A stretch of 8,942 nt of DNA from Deltaproteobacteria bacterium (GTDB lineage: Bacteria > Desulfobacterota > Desulfobulbia > Desulfobulbales > Desulfocapsaceae). The position numbers and the translations under genes are program-made. Below are positions 1 through 6,425 of this stretch, piece by piece. The DNA lies in assembly GCA_021779275.1 (NCBI GenBank), contig JAJYAX010000041.1:1-8942 (forward strand), read 5' to 3'. Each line of letters starts with the position of its first letter. Position 1 is the stretch's first letter. The notes under the pieces were generated by a model. It worked only from the letters and a program-made list of their open reading frames with translations. It had not been told where the DNA came from and ran no database searches.

Positions 1-207
1 CTCTCCCAGTTCCGCGGCCCGGGCCCGGGCGGAAACTTCGCCACCATGGCCGTTGAGGCAGGAGTCGATTTTATCCCGAAGCAGTTGCAGATCACCTTCC
101 GGCAGGTCCGTATCAATAAGATGTTTTAATTTTCCGGGGTCGCCAAGCGGCCAGATTCGACGGATCCGGCGTAATGTTCGATCCCATAAGGGGGCATATG
201 AATTCAT
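1..207 (-). CDS. Probable malonyl-CoA decarboxylase, N-terminal fragment
   Basis: The reading frame opens with ATG at 207-205 and runs off the left edge without a stop, giving 69 residues that begin MNSYAPLWDRTLRRIRRIWP. The stretch near residues 50-67, with CLNGHGG followed by EVSARARAAELG, resembles from memory the helical N-terminal domain of malonyl-CoA decarboxylase, which converts malonyl-CoA to acetyl-CoA and CO2. The catalytic GNAT-like domain would lie outside the window, so no active-site residue can be checked. The ribosome binding site is weak (only an AAG just before the ATG), but no better start is visible in frame. It lies 60 bases downstream of the Nudix gene on the same strand and could be co-transcribed with it; both products would act on CoA compounds. 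Another helical protein is possible. Confidence 0.6.
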   Translation of the reverse strand, partial: MNSYAPLWDRTLRRIRRIWPLGDPGKLKHLIDTDLPEGDLQLLRDKIDSCLNGHGGEVSARARAAELGE

Positions 208-267
208 CTTAATTATTTATTTCCGTGGTGTTAAGTGAAGCTGCATTTTAGTTAAAAGGTCAAAAGG

Positions 268-936
268 CTATTGCCAGGCCCAGAAGGGCTGTTCAAAGTG
301 GGCGACGCGGATTGTTCTGCCGAGGATGGCCACCTCGCGGAATTGATAAATCATTGCGGCGGTGGGAGAGGCTATGCTGTCCTTGCCTATGGGCATGAGC
401 AAAACAGGATTGTCACTGCCGGGCATTTCCTTGAGTATCGGCGCATCCACACGAAGAAATTCCGCCAGTGGAATGCGGTGAATCGATTCGACCTCCGCCT
501 GGTTGGGAATGAGGTGCAGGCCGGTTCCTCCCCAGACTACTACCGGACTGATGATGAACCCGGAATGGGTGATATAATCGTCCAGCCTTCCTATAACCCG
601 GTCTGCATCAAGCCTCAACCCAACCTCTTCCTCAAGCTCACGCAGGGCCGTCTCTTCCGGAGTTTCACCTGCGTCCATACTTCCTCCGGGGAGGGCCCAC
701 TGGCCGGCGTGTCTCCTGAGTCGGAATGCCCGCCTGGTCAGGATGAGAGCCGCGTCACTGCTCAAGGCGTTGTCGTAGGAGCCGTCATGTATGTCTGTGG
801 CGTGATCAATATCCACAATTGTGATGGCGACAGCCGCCCTTCTTAGATTTTTCTGCTCCAGAGGCAGAGCTGTGAATATATCCAGGTTGTTTCTTATATG
901 GCGTAATAAATTCTCGTCACATCGCAAATTTTTCAT
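268..936 (-). CDS. Nudix hydrolase, CoA-pyrophosphatase-like
   Basis: This 222-residue protein carries a complete Nudix box (GX5EX7REUXEEXGU) at residues 85-107: G85, E91, R99, E100, E103, E104, G106. The glutamates bind the metal that hydrolyses a nucleoside diphosphate linked to another group. Just before the box, LTRRAFRLRRHAGQWALPGG (residues 66-85) resembles the extra motif of CoA and acyl-CoA diphosphatases (NudL/PCD1 type), so CoA or a derivative is the likeliest substrate; this is inferred, not proven. No signal peptide or membrane segment is seen, so it should be cytoplasmic. The ATG at 936-934 has only a weak GGA upstream and lies 10 bases after the stop of the small gene before it, suggesting translational coupling. 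The N-terminal 30 residues are helical and lie outside the Nudix fold. An open frame on the opposite strand at 271-846 is its shadow. Confidence 0.88.
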   Translation of the reverse strand: MKNLRCDENLLRHIRNNLDIFTALPLEQKNLRRAAVAITIVDIDHATDIHDGSYDNALSSDAALILTRRAFRLRRHAGQWALPGGSMDAGETPEETALRELEEEVGLRLDADRVIGRLDDYITHSGFIISPVVVWGGTGLHLIPNQAEVESIHRIPLAEFLRVDAPILKEMPGSDNPVLLMPIGKDSIASPTAAMIYQFREVAILGRTIRVAHFEQPFWAWQ

Positions 937-946
937 AAGTCCAAAT

Positions 947-1120
947 TCAGAAATCCATTATTTTTTCTATCCGCAGGATTTCCTGTTCAATCTCGGATCG
1001 TTCATTGTCGGAAAGCCCGACCTGGGTGAGGCGTTTTTTTAATCCTGCCAGAATCATCTCTTCCCTGTATTCCTTGCAGGTGTAGGAATTGGCCTTCGCA
1101 TTGTTTATTGGGTCCACCAT
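947..1120 (-). CDS. Small conserved-looking hypothetical protein, 57 aa
   Basis: ATG at 1120-1118 opens a 57-residue frame ending in TGA at 947-949. The protein starts MVDPINNAKANSYTCKEYRE, continues with EMILAGLKKRL, and ends in a charged segment, about residues 39-55, predicted to be one amphipathic helix. It is soluble, with one cysteine (C15) and no signal peptide. An AAGGAG motif lies upstream with spacing of about 12 bases, somewhat long but convincing. The stop is 10 bases before the Nudix start, so the two are probably one transcript. Support for a real gene is the ribosome binding site, tight packing with the next gene, and protein-like composition. I do not recognise a named family; the CKEYREEMIL pattern feels familiar from short hypothetical proteins of sulfate reducers, but I cannot confirm this. 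Function unknown. Confidence 0.65.
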   Translation of the reverse strand: MVDPINNAKANSYTCKEYREEMILAGLKKRLTQVGLSDNERSEIEQEILRIEKIMDF

Positions 1121-1636
1121 ACGTGTTTATCTCTCCTTAACAGAGTAATCAAGCAAAAATGAGAGCATCCGGCTCATAAGAGGAAAAACCATGCAAAAAT
1201 GCAGCTGAAGAGTTCTTTTTTGCAATATATACATCTTAGAGAGTTTTTTCTCTTGAAGCGATGACATAGTTTGATGTACTGATTACAGTAGCAAATAATT
1301 TGGTATAAAAATATTTCTTGATTATCTTTATCACTTAAGAGGATAATACTTTTAAGGTAATGTCATGAAGGGTCTTTACAGATCCATATCCATTCTTGTC
1401 TTTTATTATAATCCGCTTCTGTCAATGGTGGATGGTGTGTTTTAGTTTGCGCAGCAGGTTTCCGGGAGATTGGGTAAGGACAAGGAAATCAGGATGAAAG
1501 TGTGAAGTGGCTGGTTTTTATCAGGAAAGGAAACTCGGAGAGTTTTCAGGAAGGGTACTCTAGCCGATTTGGGGATGCAGGATGTGAGATGTTGTTTATA
1601 GAGAAAAATGCAAAAATCAACAAGGAGGAAAAGAAG
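1121..1636. other. AT-rich divergent intergenic region and long ompA leader
   Basis: No convincing gene lies here. The stretch separates the leftward small gene (start 1120) from the rightward OmpA gene (start 1637) and should hold promoters for both. It is clearly more AT-rich than the flanking genes. A 26-codon open frame at 1365-1445 (MKGLYRSISILVFYYNPLLS...) begins 7 bases after AAGG and lies just downstream of the predicted promoter; it might be a leader peptide, but nothing else supports it. Small hairpins occur at 1159-1177 (ATGAG/CTCAT) and near 1236-1254 (AGAGA/TCTCT). If the promoter at 1318-1347 is used, the untranslated leader is about 280 bases, long enough for post-transcriptional control. 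No known riboswitch was recognised. Confidence 0.6.
1318..1347 (+). promoter_or_regulatory. Candidate sigma-70 promoter for the OmpA-type gene
   Basis: A -35 like hexamer TTGATT (1318-1323) and a -10 like hexamer GATAAT (1342-1347) are separated by 18 bases within AT-rich DNA. They match the consensus at four and five of six positions. Transcription would begin near 1354. No other pair in the gap with good spacing was as strong on this strand, but promoters called by eye in AT-rich DNA are often wrong. Confidence 0.45.
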
Positions 1637-2524
1637 ATGAAAAAAGTGATGATTGTAGCGGGATGCATGGCGATGACATTTGCTTTAAGTACCATGTCGT
1701 TCGGGATTGAATTATCCACACAGCAGGCCGATACGCTTAAGGGCAGTGTCAGTGGTGTCTACGTAACGGAGGTAAAAGGTGGAAAGGTCATCTATACAGA
1801 TAAAGCTACCGCCTATCGTCCGGCTGAATGGGATACCATCCTGAAGGCCTATGGCTTGACTTTATCTGATAGTAAAGATCTGCCAAGGGGGTATGCAACA
1901 ACCACGAGTGGCAAAACCACATTTTCTGAGCAGGCTACTGCTTTTAGCCCCATTCAGTATGATGAAATTTTCAGAGCCTATGGTCTGCAGCTTGATGCCG
2001 CCTGTATTCAGAAAACCATCAATGCCTTCGGCTATGCCACGGCTGTAAGCAGCGATGGAAAGGTGACCCTGGGTGATAAGGCCACGGCATTCACGGGCAT
2101 GGAGTATGCGTCTATCCTGTACTGTTATAACCTGCCTGCCAAGAAGAAAGTTGTTGAGAAAAAGGTGGAGCCTGAGCATACCGGTTGGGTTATGGCCTCA
2201 GACTATCTCTTTGATTTCGATAAGTCCGTGATCAAAAAGAAATATTATAGCAAACTGGATGAGATTGCCATCCAAATTAAAAAGGATCCGAAGCTGAGAG
2301 TTGAGATTCAGGGACATACCGACGGCGTAGGTACGGAAAAATACAACATGGGACTTTCCCTGAGACGCGCCAATGCCGTGAGAAATTATTTCATCAAGAA
2401 GAGTGGGATTGCCGCCAACCGTCTGACCGCAGTCGGCTTTGGCAAGACAAGACCAATTGCAACTAATGAAACAGCGGAAGGCCGTGCCCAGAACCGGAGA
2501 GTGGAGTTGAAACCCATTAAATAA
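1637..2524 (+). CDS. OmpA-family outer-membrane/peptidoglycan-linked protein with triplicated module
   Basis: The start is ATG at 1637, 8 bases after a strong AAGGAGG; the frame is open further upstream, but only this start gives a signal peptide at the N-terminus. The product has 295 residues. Residues 1-23 are a Sec signal peptide (MKK, hydrophobic core, likely cleavage after SFG). A Cys at 10 lies too near the N-terminus for a credible lipobox. Residues 49-166 hold three copies of a 26-residue motif ending AYGL, AYGL or CYNL. A Lys-rich linker (169-178) leads to an OmpA C-terminal domain (about 188-295) with FDFDKS, the HTDG motif at 227-230, and the NRRVE ending. This domain binds peptidoglycan in the periplasm. 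No beta-barrel is evident, so the N-terminal part may be periplasmic or bind a partner. It is probably transcribed alone. Confidence 0.88.
   Translation: MKKVMIVAGCMAMTFALSTMSFGIELSTQQADTLKGSVSGVYVTEVKGGKVIYTDKATAYRPAEWDTILKAYGLTLSDSKDLPRGYATTTSGKTTFSEQATAFSPIQYDEIFRAYGLQLDAACIQKTINAFGYATAVSSDGKVTLGDKATAFTGMEYASILYCYNLPAKKKVVEKKVEPEHTGWVMASDYLFDFDKSVIKKKYYSKLDEIAIQIKKDPKLRVEIQGHTDGVGTEKYNMGLSLRRANAVRNYFIKKSGIAANRLTAVGFGKTRPIATNETAEGRAQNRRVELKPIK
1781..2134 (+). repeat. Three in-gene repeats in the OmpA-type protein
   Basis: Three diverged protein repeats are encoded at residues 49-74, 92-117 and 141-166. Each reads GK, two to three residues, a short polar stretch, ATA(Y/F), four to five residues, an aromatic or acidic pair, (I)L or IF, then AYGL or CYNL. 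The spacing between unit starts is 43 and 49 residues, and units 2 and 3 are preceded by GYAT. The similarity is at protein level; the DNA copies have diverged, so the expansion is old. Confidence 0.75.
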
Positions 2525-2543
2525 ACCGGGAACGCAAGAAATA

Positions 2544-2584
2544 CCTTCTTGATGCGTTGGGCTGAGATGAATGCATCAAGAAGG
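2544..2584 (+). terminator. 12-bp inverted repeat after the OmpA-type gene, possible terminator
   Basis: CCTTCTTGATGC (2544-2555) and GCATCAAGAAGG (2573-2584) are perfect complements around a 17-base loop, starting 20 bases after the OmpA stop. A second, overlapping hairpin (AAGGG 2581-2585 with CCCTT 2592-2596, then TTAC) shares bases with the right arm, so the two cannot form together. The T-tract after the first stem is missing, so it is not a textbook intrinsic terminator. It may stop or attenuate transcription into the nitroreductase gene, or protect the 3' end of the OmpA mRNA. Confidence 0.5.
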
Positions 2585-2669
2585 GGATGGTCCCTTTTAC
2601 CAGGGAGACAGTCGCGAATGGATTCTGATTCCGATGTTTCTCTGGTTTTTTTTTGCTGGAGTGAAGATC

Positions 2670-3212
2670 ATGCAATCACTTGATGAAATAATCAGAGAGA
2701 GAAGAAGCATCAGAAGGTTTGAGAAGCGGGACGTGGAACTGGAGAAGGTGACGGCATTGCTTGAAGCGGCAAGATGGGCTCCCTCGTGGGGCAATAGTCA
2801 ATGCTGGCATTTTATTGTCATTCAGGACCAGGAACAGAAAGAGAGACTCGCAGAGACATTATCAAAGAAAAATCCTGCTACACTCACTGTCCGGGATGCT
2901 CCCGTCGTTTTGGCTGTTTGCGGTGAGTCAAAGAAATCAGGCTACTATGGCGGTCAACAGATTACACGATACCATGACTGGTTGATGTATGACCTTGGCC
3001 TGGCCACCCAGAACATCTGTCTTACCGCCCACAGCCTGGGGCTTGGCTCGGTCATTGTCGGATCATTTGACCATGAGCTGGCCGAGAAGGTGCTTGGTGT
3101 TCCTCAAGGGTATGAGGTCGTATCCTTGTTGCCTCTGGGGTATCCTGACCATGCACCCTCAGCTCCCAAAAGAAAAGAGAGTGCATCCTTCGTCCATTAC
3201 GGATGTTTCTAA
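2670..3212 (+). CDS. Nitroreductase-family FMN-dependent oxidoreductase
   Basis: The start at 2670 (MQSLDEIIRERRSIRRFEKR) is chosen because GGAGTG lies 6 bases upstream and the family N-terminus begins here; an upstream in-frame ATG at 2571 falls inside the inverted repeat after the previous gene. The 180-residue product has the usual family length. RERRSIRRF (residues 9-17) is the phosphate-binding arm for FMN, AARWAPSWGNSQCWHF (33-48) is the second conserved block, and the C-terminal GLGSVIVGSF...LGVP...LLPLGYPD block (about 123-160) completes the fold. Such enzymes are cytoplasmic dimers that move electrons from NAD(P)H to nitro compounds, quinones or flavins; the substrate here cannot be told. 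Immediate neighbours give no pathway hint, and the gene converges with metF. Confidence 0.88.
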   Translation: MQSLDEIIRERRSIRRFEKRDVELEKVTALLEAARWAPSWGNSQCWHFIVIQDQEQKERLAETLSKKNPATLTVRDAPVVLAVCGESKKSGYYGGQQITRYHDWLMYDLGLATQNICLTAHSLGLGSVIVGSFDHELAEKVLGVPQGYEVVSLLPLGYPDHAPSAPKRKESASFVHYGCF

Positions 3213-3299
3213 GAAGGCAGTCTCCTGCTTGACGTTTTTCTGCATGTTGAGCATCAGGAAAGCGGTCGTTTTCACGGATCTGTCTGAGCGCGGGGTCTT

Positions 3300-3342
3300 G
3301 TTCTCAAACCGGCCCGGTTTGAGAACACCGGGCCGGTTTGAG
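3300..3342. terminator. Overlapping GC-rich hairpins between convergent genes
   Basis: Two perfect, mutually exclusive hairpins overlap here. Hairpin A pairs GTTCTCAAACCG (3300-3311) with CGGTTTGAGAAC (3315-3326) around a 3-base loop. Hairpin B pairs 15 bases, CTCAAACCGGCCCGG (3303-3317) with CCGGGCCGGTTTGAG (3328-3342), around a 10-base loop. The element sits between the ends of the nitroreductase and metF genes, where a bidirectional terminator is expected. There is no clear T-tract on either side, so it could instead be a dispersed palindromic repeat (REP-like) or an mRNA 3'-end stabiliser. A further imperfect palindrome lies next to it at 3343-3356. Confidence 0.65.
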
Positions 3343-3364
3343 TCGAACATGTTTGAAATATCTG

Positions 3365-4309
3365 TCAGTCAAATACCGGGCGAGGAAGCACCTTAGCCTG
3401 AGCTGCGATCTCGGGTACTTTGTGCTCCCATTCGATGGCCATCAGATGCACGCCATGTACGCCCTTCATTCCTTTGAACTCTTCGATCTGTTCGCAGGCG
3501 ATATTGATACCTTCCTGGGCGACCTTATTTTTCTCGACGCCCTGCAGGCGCTTGATGATCTCGTCGGGGACATCCATGCCCGGCACCTTGTTTTTCATAT
3601 ACTTGGCCATACCCACGCTTTTCATCGGGGTTACTCCGGCCAGGATATGAATTTTGTCAGTCAGCCCCTCTTCATTGGCAAGCCGGATGAATTCCCGGAA
3701 CTTCTCCATATTGTAGATACACTGAGTCTGAATGAAATCGGCGCCCGCTTCGATCTTTTTCGCCAGGCGATGCACCCGCCATTCAAAGGGGTCGGCGAAG
3801 GGGTTGCTGGCGGCGCCGATGAAAAGTTTCGGAGACCCGTGCAGATCTCCGCCGCTTAAGAATGTCCTCTCGTCCCGCATCTGTTTGACCATGGATATCA
3901 ACTGTATGGAGTCGATGTCGAAGACGCCTTTGGCATCGGGGTGATCTCCGAATTTCTGGTGGTCTCCGGACAGACAGAGCATGTTGCGAATACCGAGTGC
4001 GGAGCTGCCCAAAATATCGGCCTGCATGGCCAGGCGGTTTCGATCCCGGCAGACCATCTGATAGTTGGGCTCAAGTCCTTCCTGGACCAGAATTAAGGAT
4101 GCCGCCCAGCTGGCCATTCTGACCATGGCGGTCTGATTATCGGTAATATTGACCGAGTCGACATTTCCCTTGAGGAATTGGGCCTTCTCTCTCACCTCAT
4201 TAACATTTGTTCCTCGTGGAGGGCCCAGCTCACCTGTAAAAGCAAATTGACCCGATGCGAGGATCTTTTCCAGGTTGCTTCCAGATTTATATGTTGTTTC
4301 TGTGCTCAT
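3365..4309 (-). CDS. metF: Methylene-tetrahydrofolate reductase, catalytic flavoprotein subunit
   Basis: This 314-residue protein matches the MetF TIM barrel. It interconverts 5,10-methylene- and 5-methyl-tetrahydrofolate using FAD, the last folate step before methyl transfer in the Wood-Ljungdahl methyl branch. Visible motifs are FTGELGPPRG (residues 24-33, E27 matching the catalytic Glu), the CRDRNR block (87-92), LSGD (113-116, flavin contact), KKIEAGADFIQTQ (184-196), and a C-terminal GVHLMAI (286-292). It lacks the regulatory domain of eukaryotic enzymes. The start has AGGGGA upstream at good spacing. It is the last gene of the operon, 67 bases after metV. With MetV and the Hdr proteins before it, it should receive or donate electrons through iron-sulfur clusters rather than directly from NADH, as in acetogen MetFV complexes. 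A biosynthetic role in methionine supply is possible but less likely here. Confidence 0.93.
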   Translation of the reverse strand: MSTETTYKSGSNLEKILASGQFAFTGELGPPRGTNVNEVREKAQFLKGNVDSVNITDNQTAMVRMASWAASLILVQEGLEPNYQMVCRDRNRLAMQADILGSSALGIRNMLCLSGDHQKFGDHPDAKGVFDIDSIQLISMVKQMRDERTFLSGGDLHGSPKLFIGAASNPFADPFEWRVHRLAKKIEAGADFIQTQCIYNMEKFREFIRLANEEGLTDKIHILAGVTPMKSVGMAKYMKNKVPGMDVPDEIIKRLQGVEKNKVAQEGINIACEQIEEFKGMKGVHGVHLMAIEWEHKVPEIAAQAKVLPRPVFD

Positions 4310-4376
4310 ATTTAATCCCCTGATCAGTATTGAGGGTATGTCTGAAAAATTGTTGGCATACGAGAGCGAAAGGCAA

Positions 4377-5060
4377 TTATTTCAATGAATTTTCAGGCTT
4401 TTTGTAGCCGGGTTGGACCAGATTTCTGGGTATTTGGTCATTCCATCCCCGGACGGCATTGAGCTTTTTGATGGAATCCAGGCGGTTCTGTCCTTTCAGG
4501 CGTTCGTAGATCATAAACCAGGCACAGGGCTGTTCATTACTTATCTCACAGCTTCCCTTATTGGTTCCACCGCAGGGACCGTTGAAAAGGCCCTTGGCGC
4601 ACATGGTGACCGGGCAAATCCCGCCGGTCATGCCCAGGACGCACTGGCTGCAGGAGCGGCAGCGCTCCTCATACCAGCCTACCGCCTGGTTGACGGCAAG
4701 GCCGGTTGTGTCGACAGCAGGAAAGGTCGGGATAAGGGGATATCTTTCCGCCAGAAACTGGATGCCAACGCCACAGGCCATGGACATCAACGCATCAAAA
4801 TTTCCCTCTTCGATGATACTGTCAAGCTCGGCCAGATACTCGCGATCACATTGACGTTCAATGGTGTGTCCTTGAATTTCAATGGGCTCTTTATCAAGCC
4901 TTCTCGTCATCTCGATTTCGGTGTTGAGAATGGTGACTTCCTTCTCACCACCGGCCAGACAGACAGAAACGCAGGTGCCGCATCCAACGTTCAACACTTT
5001 TTTATAGCCCTTTAACATGGCCTTAATTTCGGCAAAAGGCTTTCTTTTGGCAACTATCAT
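4377..5060 (-). CDS. metV: MetV, cysteine-rich partner subunit of methylene-tetrahydrofolate reductase
   Basis: The start is taken at 5060 (MIVAKRKPFAEIKAML) because GGAGG lies 5 bases upstream; a longer frame adds nine residues but contains that ribosome site. The 227-residue product matches the family called methylene-tetrahydrofolate reductase C-terminal domain protein, or MetV. It is rich in cysteine: CGTCVSVC at residues 27-34, C71, C96, then CRSCSQC (134-140) with C149, C154, C163, C171 and C179, enough to bind iron-sulfur clusters and zinc. From work on acetogens, MetV forms a tight pair with MetF and passes electrons between the Hdr module and the MetF flavin. It lies 51 bases after the hdrC-hdrB fusion and 67 before metF. 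No signal peptide or membrane segment is present. Confidence 0.87.
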   Translation of the reverse strand: MIVAKRKPFAEIKAMLKGYKKVLNVGCGTCVSVCLAGGEKEVTILNTEIEMTRRLDKEPIEIQGHTIERQCDREYLAELDSIIEEGNFDALMSMACGVGIQFLAERYPLIPTFPAVDTTGLAVNQAVGWYEERCRSCSQCVLGMTGGICPVTMCAKGLFNGPCGGTNKGSCEISNEQPCAWFMIYERLKGQNRLDSIKKLNAVRGWNDQIPRNLVQPGYKKPENSLK

Positions 5061-5111
5061 AATTTCCTCCAAAACGGGCCGGGACATGGAGTGATCCGGC
5101 CCCAGAAAATG

Positions 5112-6410
5112 CTAGAGACCGACGTTCTGAAGATCCGGTCCGAGGTACACTCTTTCGTTTTCACCAAGCATGCCCATGGACAGGCAGATAAGTGTCCAGA
5201 GATGCACCGTATGCCACTTGCCGTTATAATGTTCCTTCAAATCATGGATTTGGGCGTGACAGTTATGACAGGGAGTGATCGCGTATGTTGCCCCGGTATT
5301 AATAATCTGTTCGGCCTTGAGGCGGCCATACTCTCGACGGGCATCGGGAAGTCCTGACTGGAGGAATCCGCCGCCGCCGCCGCAACAGTAGTTGTTTGAC
5401 ATATTGGGTGTCATGTCGATGAAGTTCTCTTCGCCGACCACCTTTTTGACAACATACCGAAGGTCTTCAGCCACGGGGTCACCGTAGGTTTTTCGGACAA
5501 GCTGACAAGGATCCTGAACGGTAAAGGTCACCTTGAGGTCTTTGTTCCAGTCGGAACTGACCGGAAGCCTTCCTTCACGGATCCATTTGGCATAGTATTG
5601 GATGATGCTGGCGATTTCAAACTTGTAAGGAATGTTGAATTTTTTCAGTCCGGCCCGGACTGCAAAGAGTTCGTGGCCTCACTCGGTGTTGAGCCAGACC
5701 TTGCAGCCCAGGTCATCGACGGCCTTTGCCTTGACCCTGACGATATGCTCCCATGCATCATTGTCAGCAAGAAACATACAGTAATTCTCAGCCGCCCATC
5801 CTTTTGAACCGTAGGTCCAGTCGGCTCCGACCTTGTTAAGGATTTTCCATAAGGGGATCATCTCGTCCGGCTCGGTGACCGGCTCCCTGGAGTTCTGATT
5901 CAGATAGAACTGAGCCCCATGCTTATTCATGGGCACCTGCAGATTCTCAAACCCCGGCTGGGTCTGCCGGACCTCTTCGGCCACATCCTCCACCACGAAG
6001 CGCCAATCTTCTTCCGTGGCGCCCATGGCGCTGCAGGTGTCATTGCGAAGCGCCATATCACAGGAGCCCAGGATCCCTTTCGGCCGTTTATCTCGCGGCC
6101 TGGCATTTCTTAGATTAAAGACCAGCTGGGGGATATCGATTTTCATCGGACACACATAATTGCATCGCATGCACATGGTGCACATCCAGGGCCAATCGGA
6201 TGCCAGCAACTCCTCATCCATGCCCAAAGCGGCCATTCTCAATAATTTTCTGGGGTCCATGTTTTCAAGACCGGTGGCCGGGCAACCGGAAGAGCAGGCC
6301 CCGCAGGTCAGACACATGTCAAGGTTCCCGCCCTCAGGCAGAAGCCCCTTGACCGTATCCATAAACCGGTTTTTCTTTTTGCCGCCAATTTTTATTGCTT
6401 CATCAGACAT
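5112..6410 (-). CDS. HdrC-HdrB fusion selenoprotein, UGA read as Sec244
   Basis: The frame runs from ATG at 6410 (GAGGAG upstream) to TAG at 5112-5114, 432 residues, with one internal TGA at 5679-5681. The N-terminal part is HdrC-like, with two 4Fe-4S motifs (C33/36/39/43 and C77/80/83/87). The C-terminal part is HdrB-like, with a CCG motif of C302, C342-C343, C381 and C384, which in HdrB binds a noncubane 4Fe-4S cluster. The TGA sits in NTE-stop-GHE, where relatives such as DsrK-type proteins carry ECGH from memory, so Sec replaces a likely cluster-binding Cys. Translation past TGA is clearly protein-like (GHELFAVRAGLKKFNIPYKF), the second half has no ribosome site, and a SECIS-like hairpin follows. 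A normal annotation would show a false 243-residue protein and a false 139-residue one. The role is probably electron transfer between HdrA and MetFV. Confidence 0.85.
5637..5678 (-). promoter_or_regulatory. Bacterial SECIS-like hairpin after UGA of the hdrC-hdrB fusion
   Basis: The TGA occupies 5679-5681. Sixteen bases after it, CAGTCCG (5662-5656) pairs perfectly with CGGACTG (5652-5646) around a GGC loop at 5655-5653. A lower stem adds three U-A pairs beyond one G-A mismatch, and a GAA/UUC pairing may close the base. The loop begins 23 bases after UGA, within the range known for bacterial SECIS elements, and has G in its first positions. SelB would bind this loop to bring Sec-tRNA to the ribosome. 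Confidence 0.75.
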
Positions 6411-6425
6411 AATGCACTCCTCTTC

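Noticed and set aside
10..34. A GC-rich palindromic tract near the left edge as a regulatory palindrome
   Set aside because: It is explained by alternating Ala and Arg codons in the coding frame of the left-hand gene.
271..846. A 191-codon plus-strand open frame opposite the Nudix gene
   Set aside because: The minus strand contains a perfect Nudix box; the plus-strand frame is a mirror of it.
3338..3859. A 173-codon plus-strand open frame opposite metF
   Set aside because: It lies opposite conserved MetF sequence and has no good ribosome site; its product is not protein-family-like.
4413..5015. A 200-codon plus-strand open frame opposite metV
   Set aside because: It is the shadow of metV, whose cysteine motifs and ribosome site are clear on the minus strand.
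5112..5531. A separate HdrB-like gene of 139 codons starting at a GTG
   Set aside because: There is no ribosome site, the frame is the same as that of the preceding HdrC-like part, and about 50 residues of protein-like sequence lie between the UGA and this GTG.
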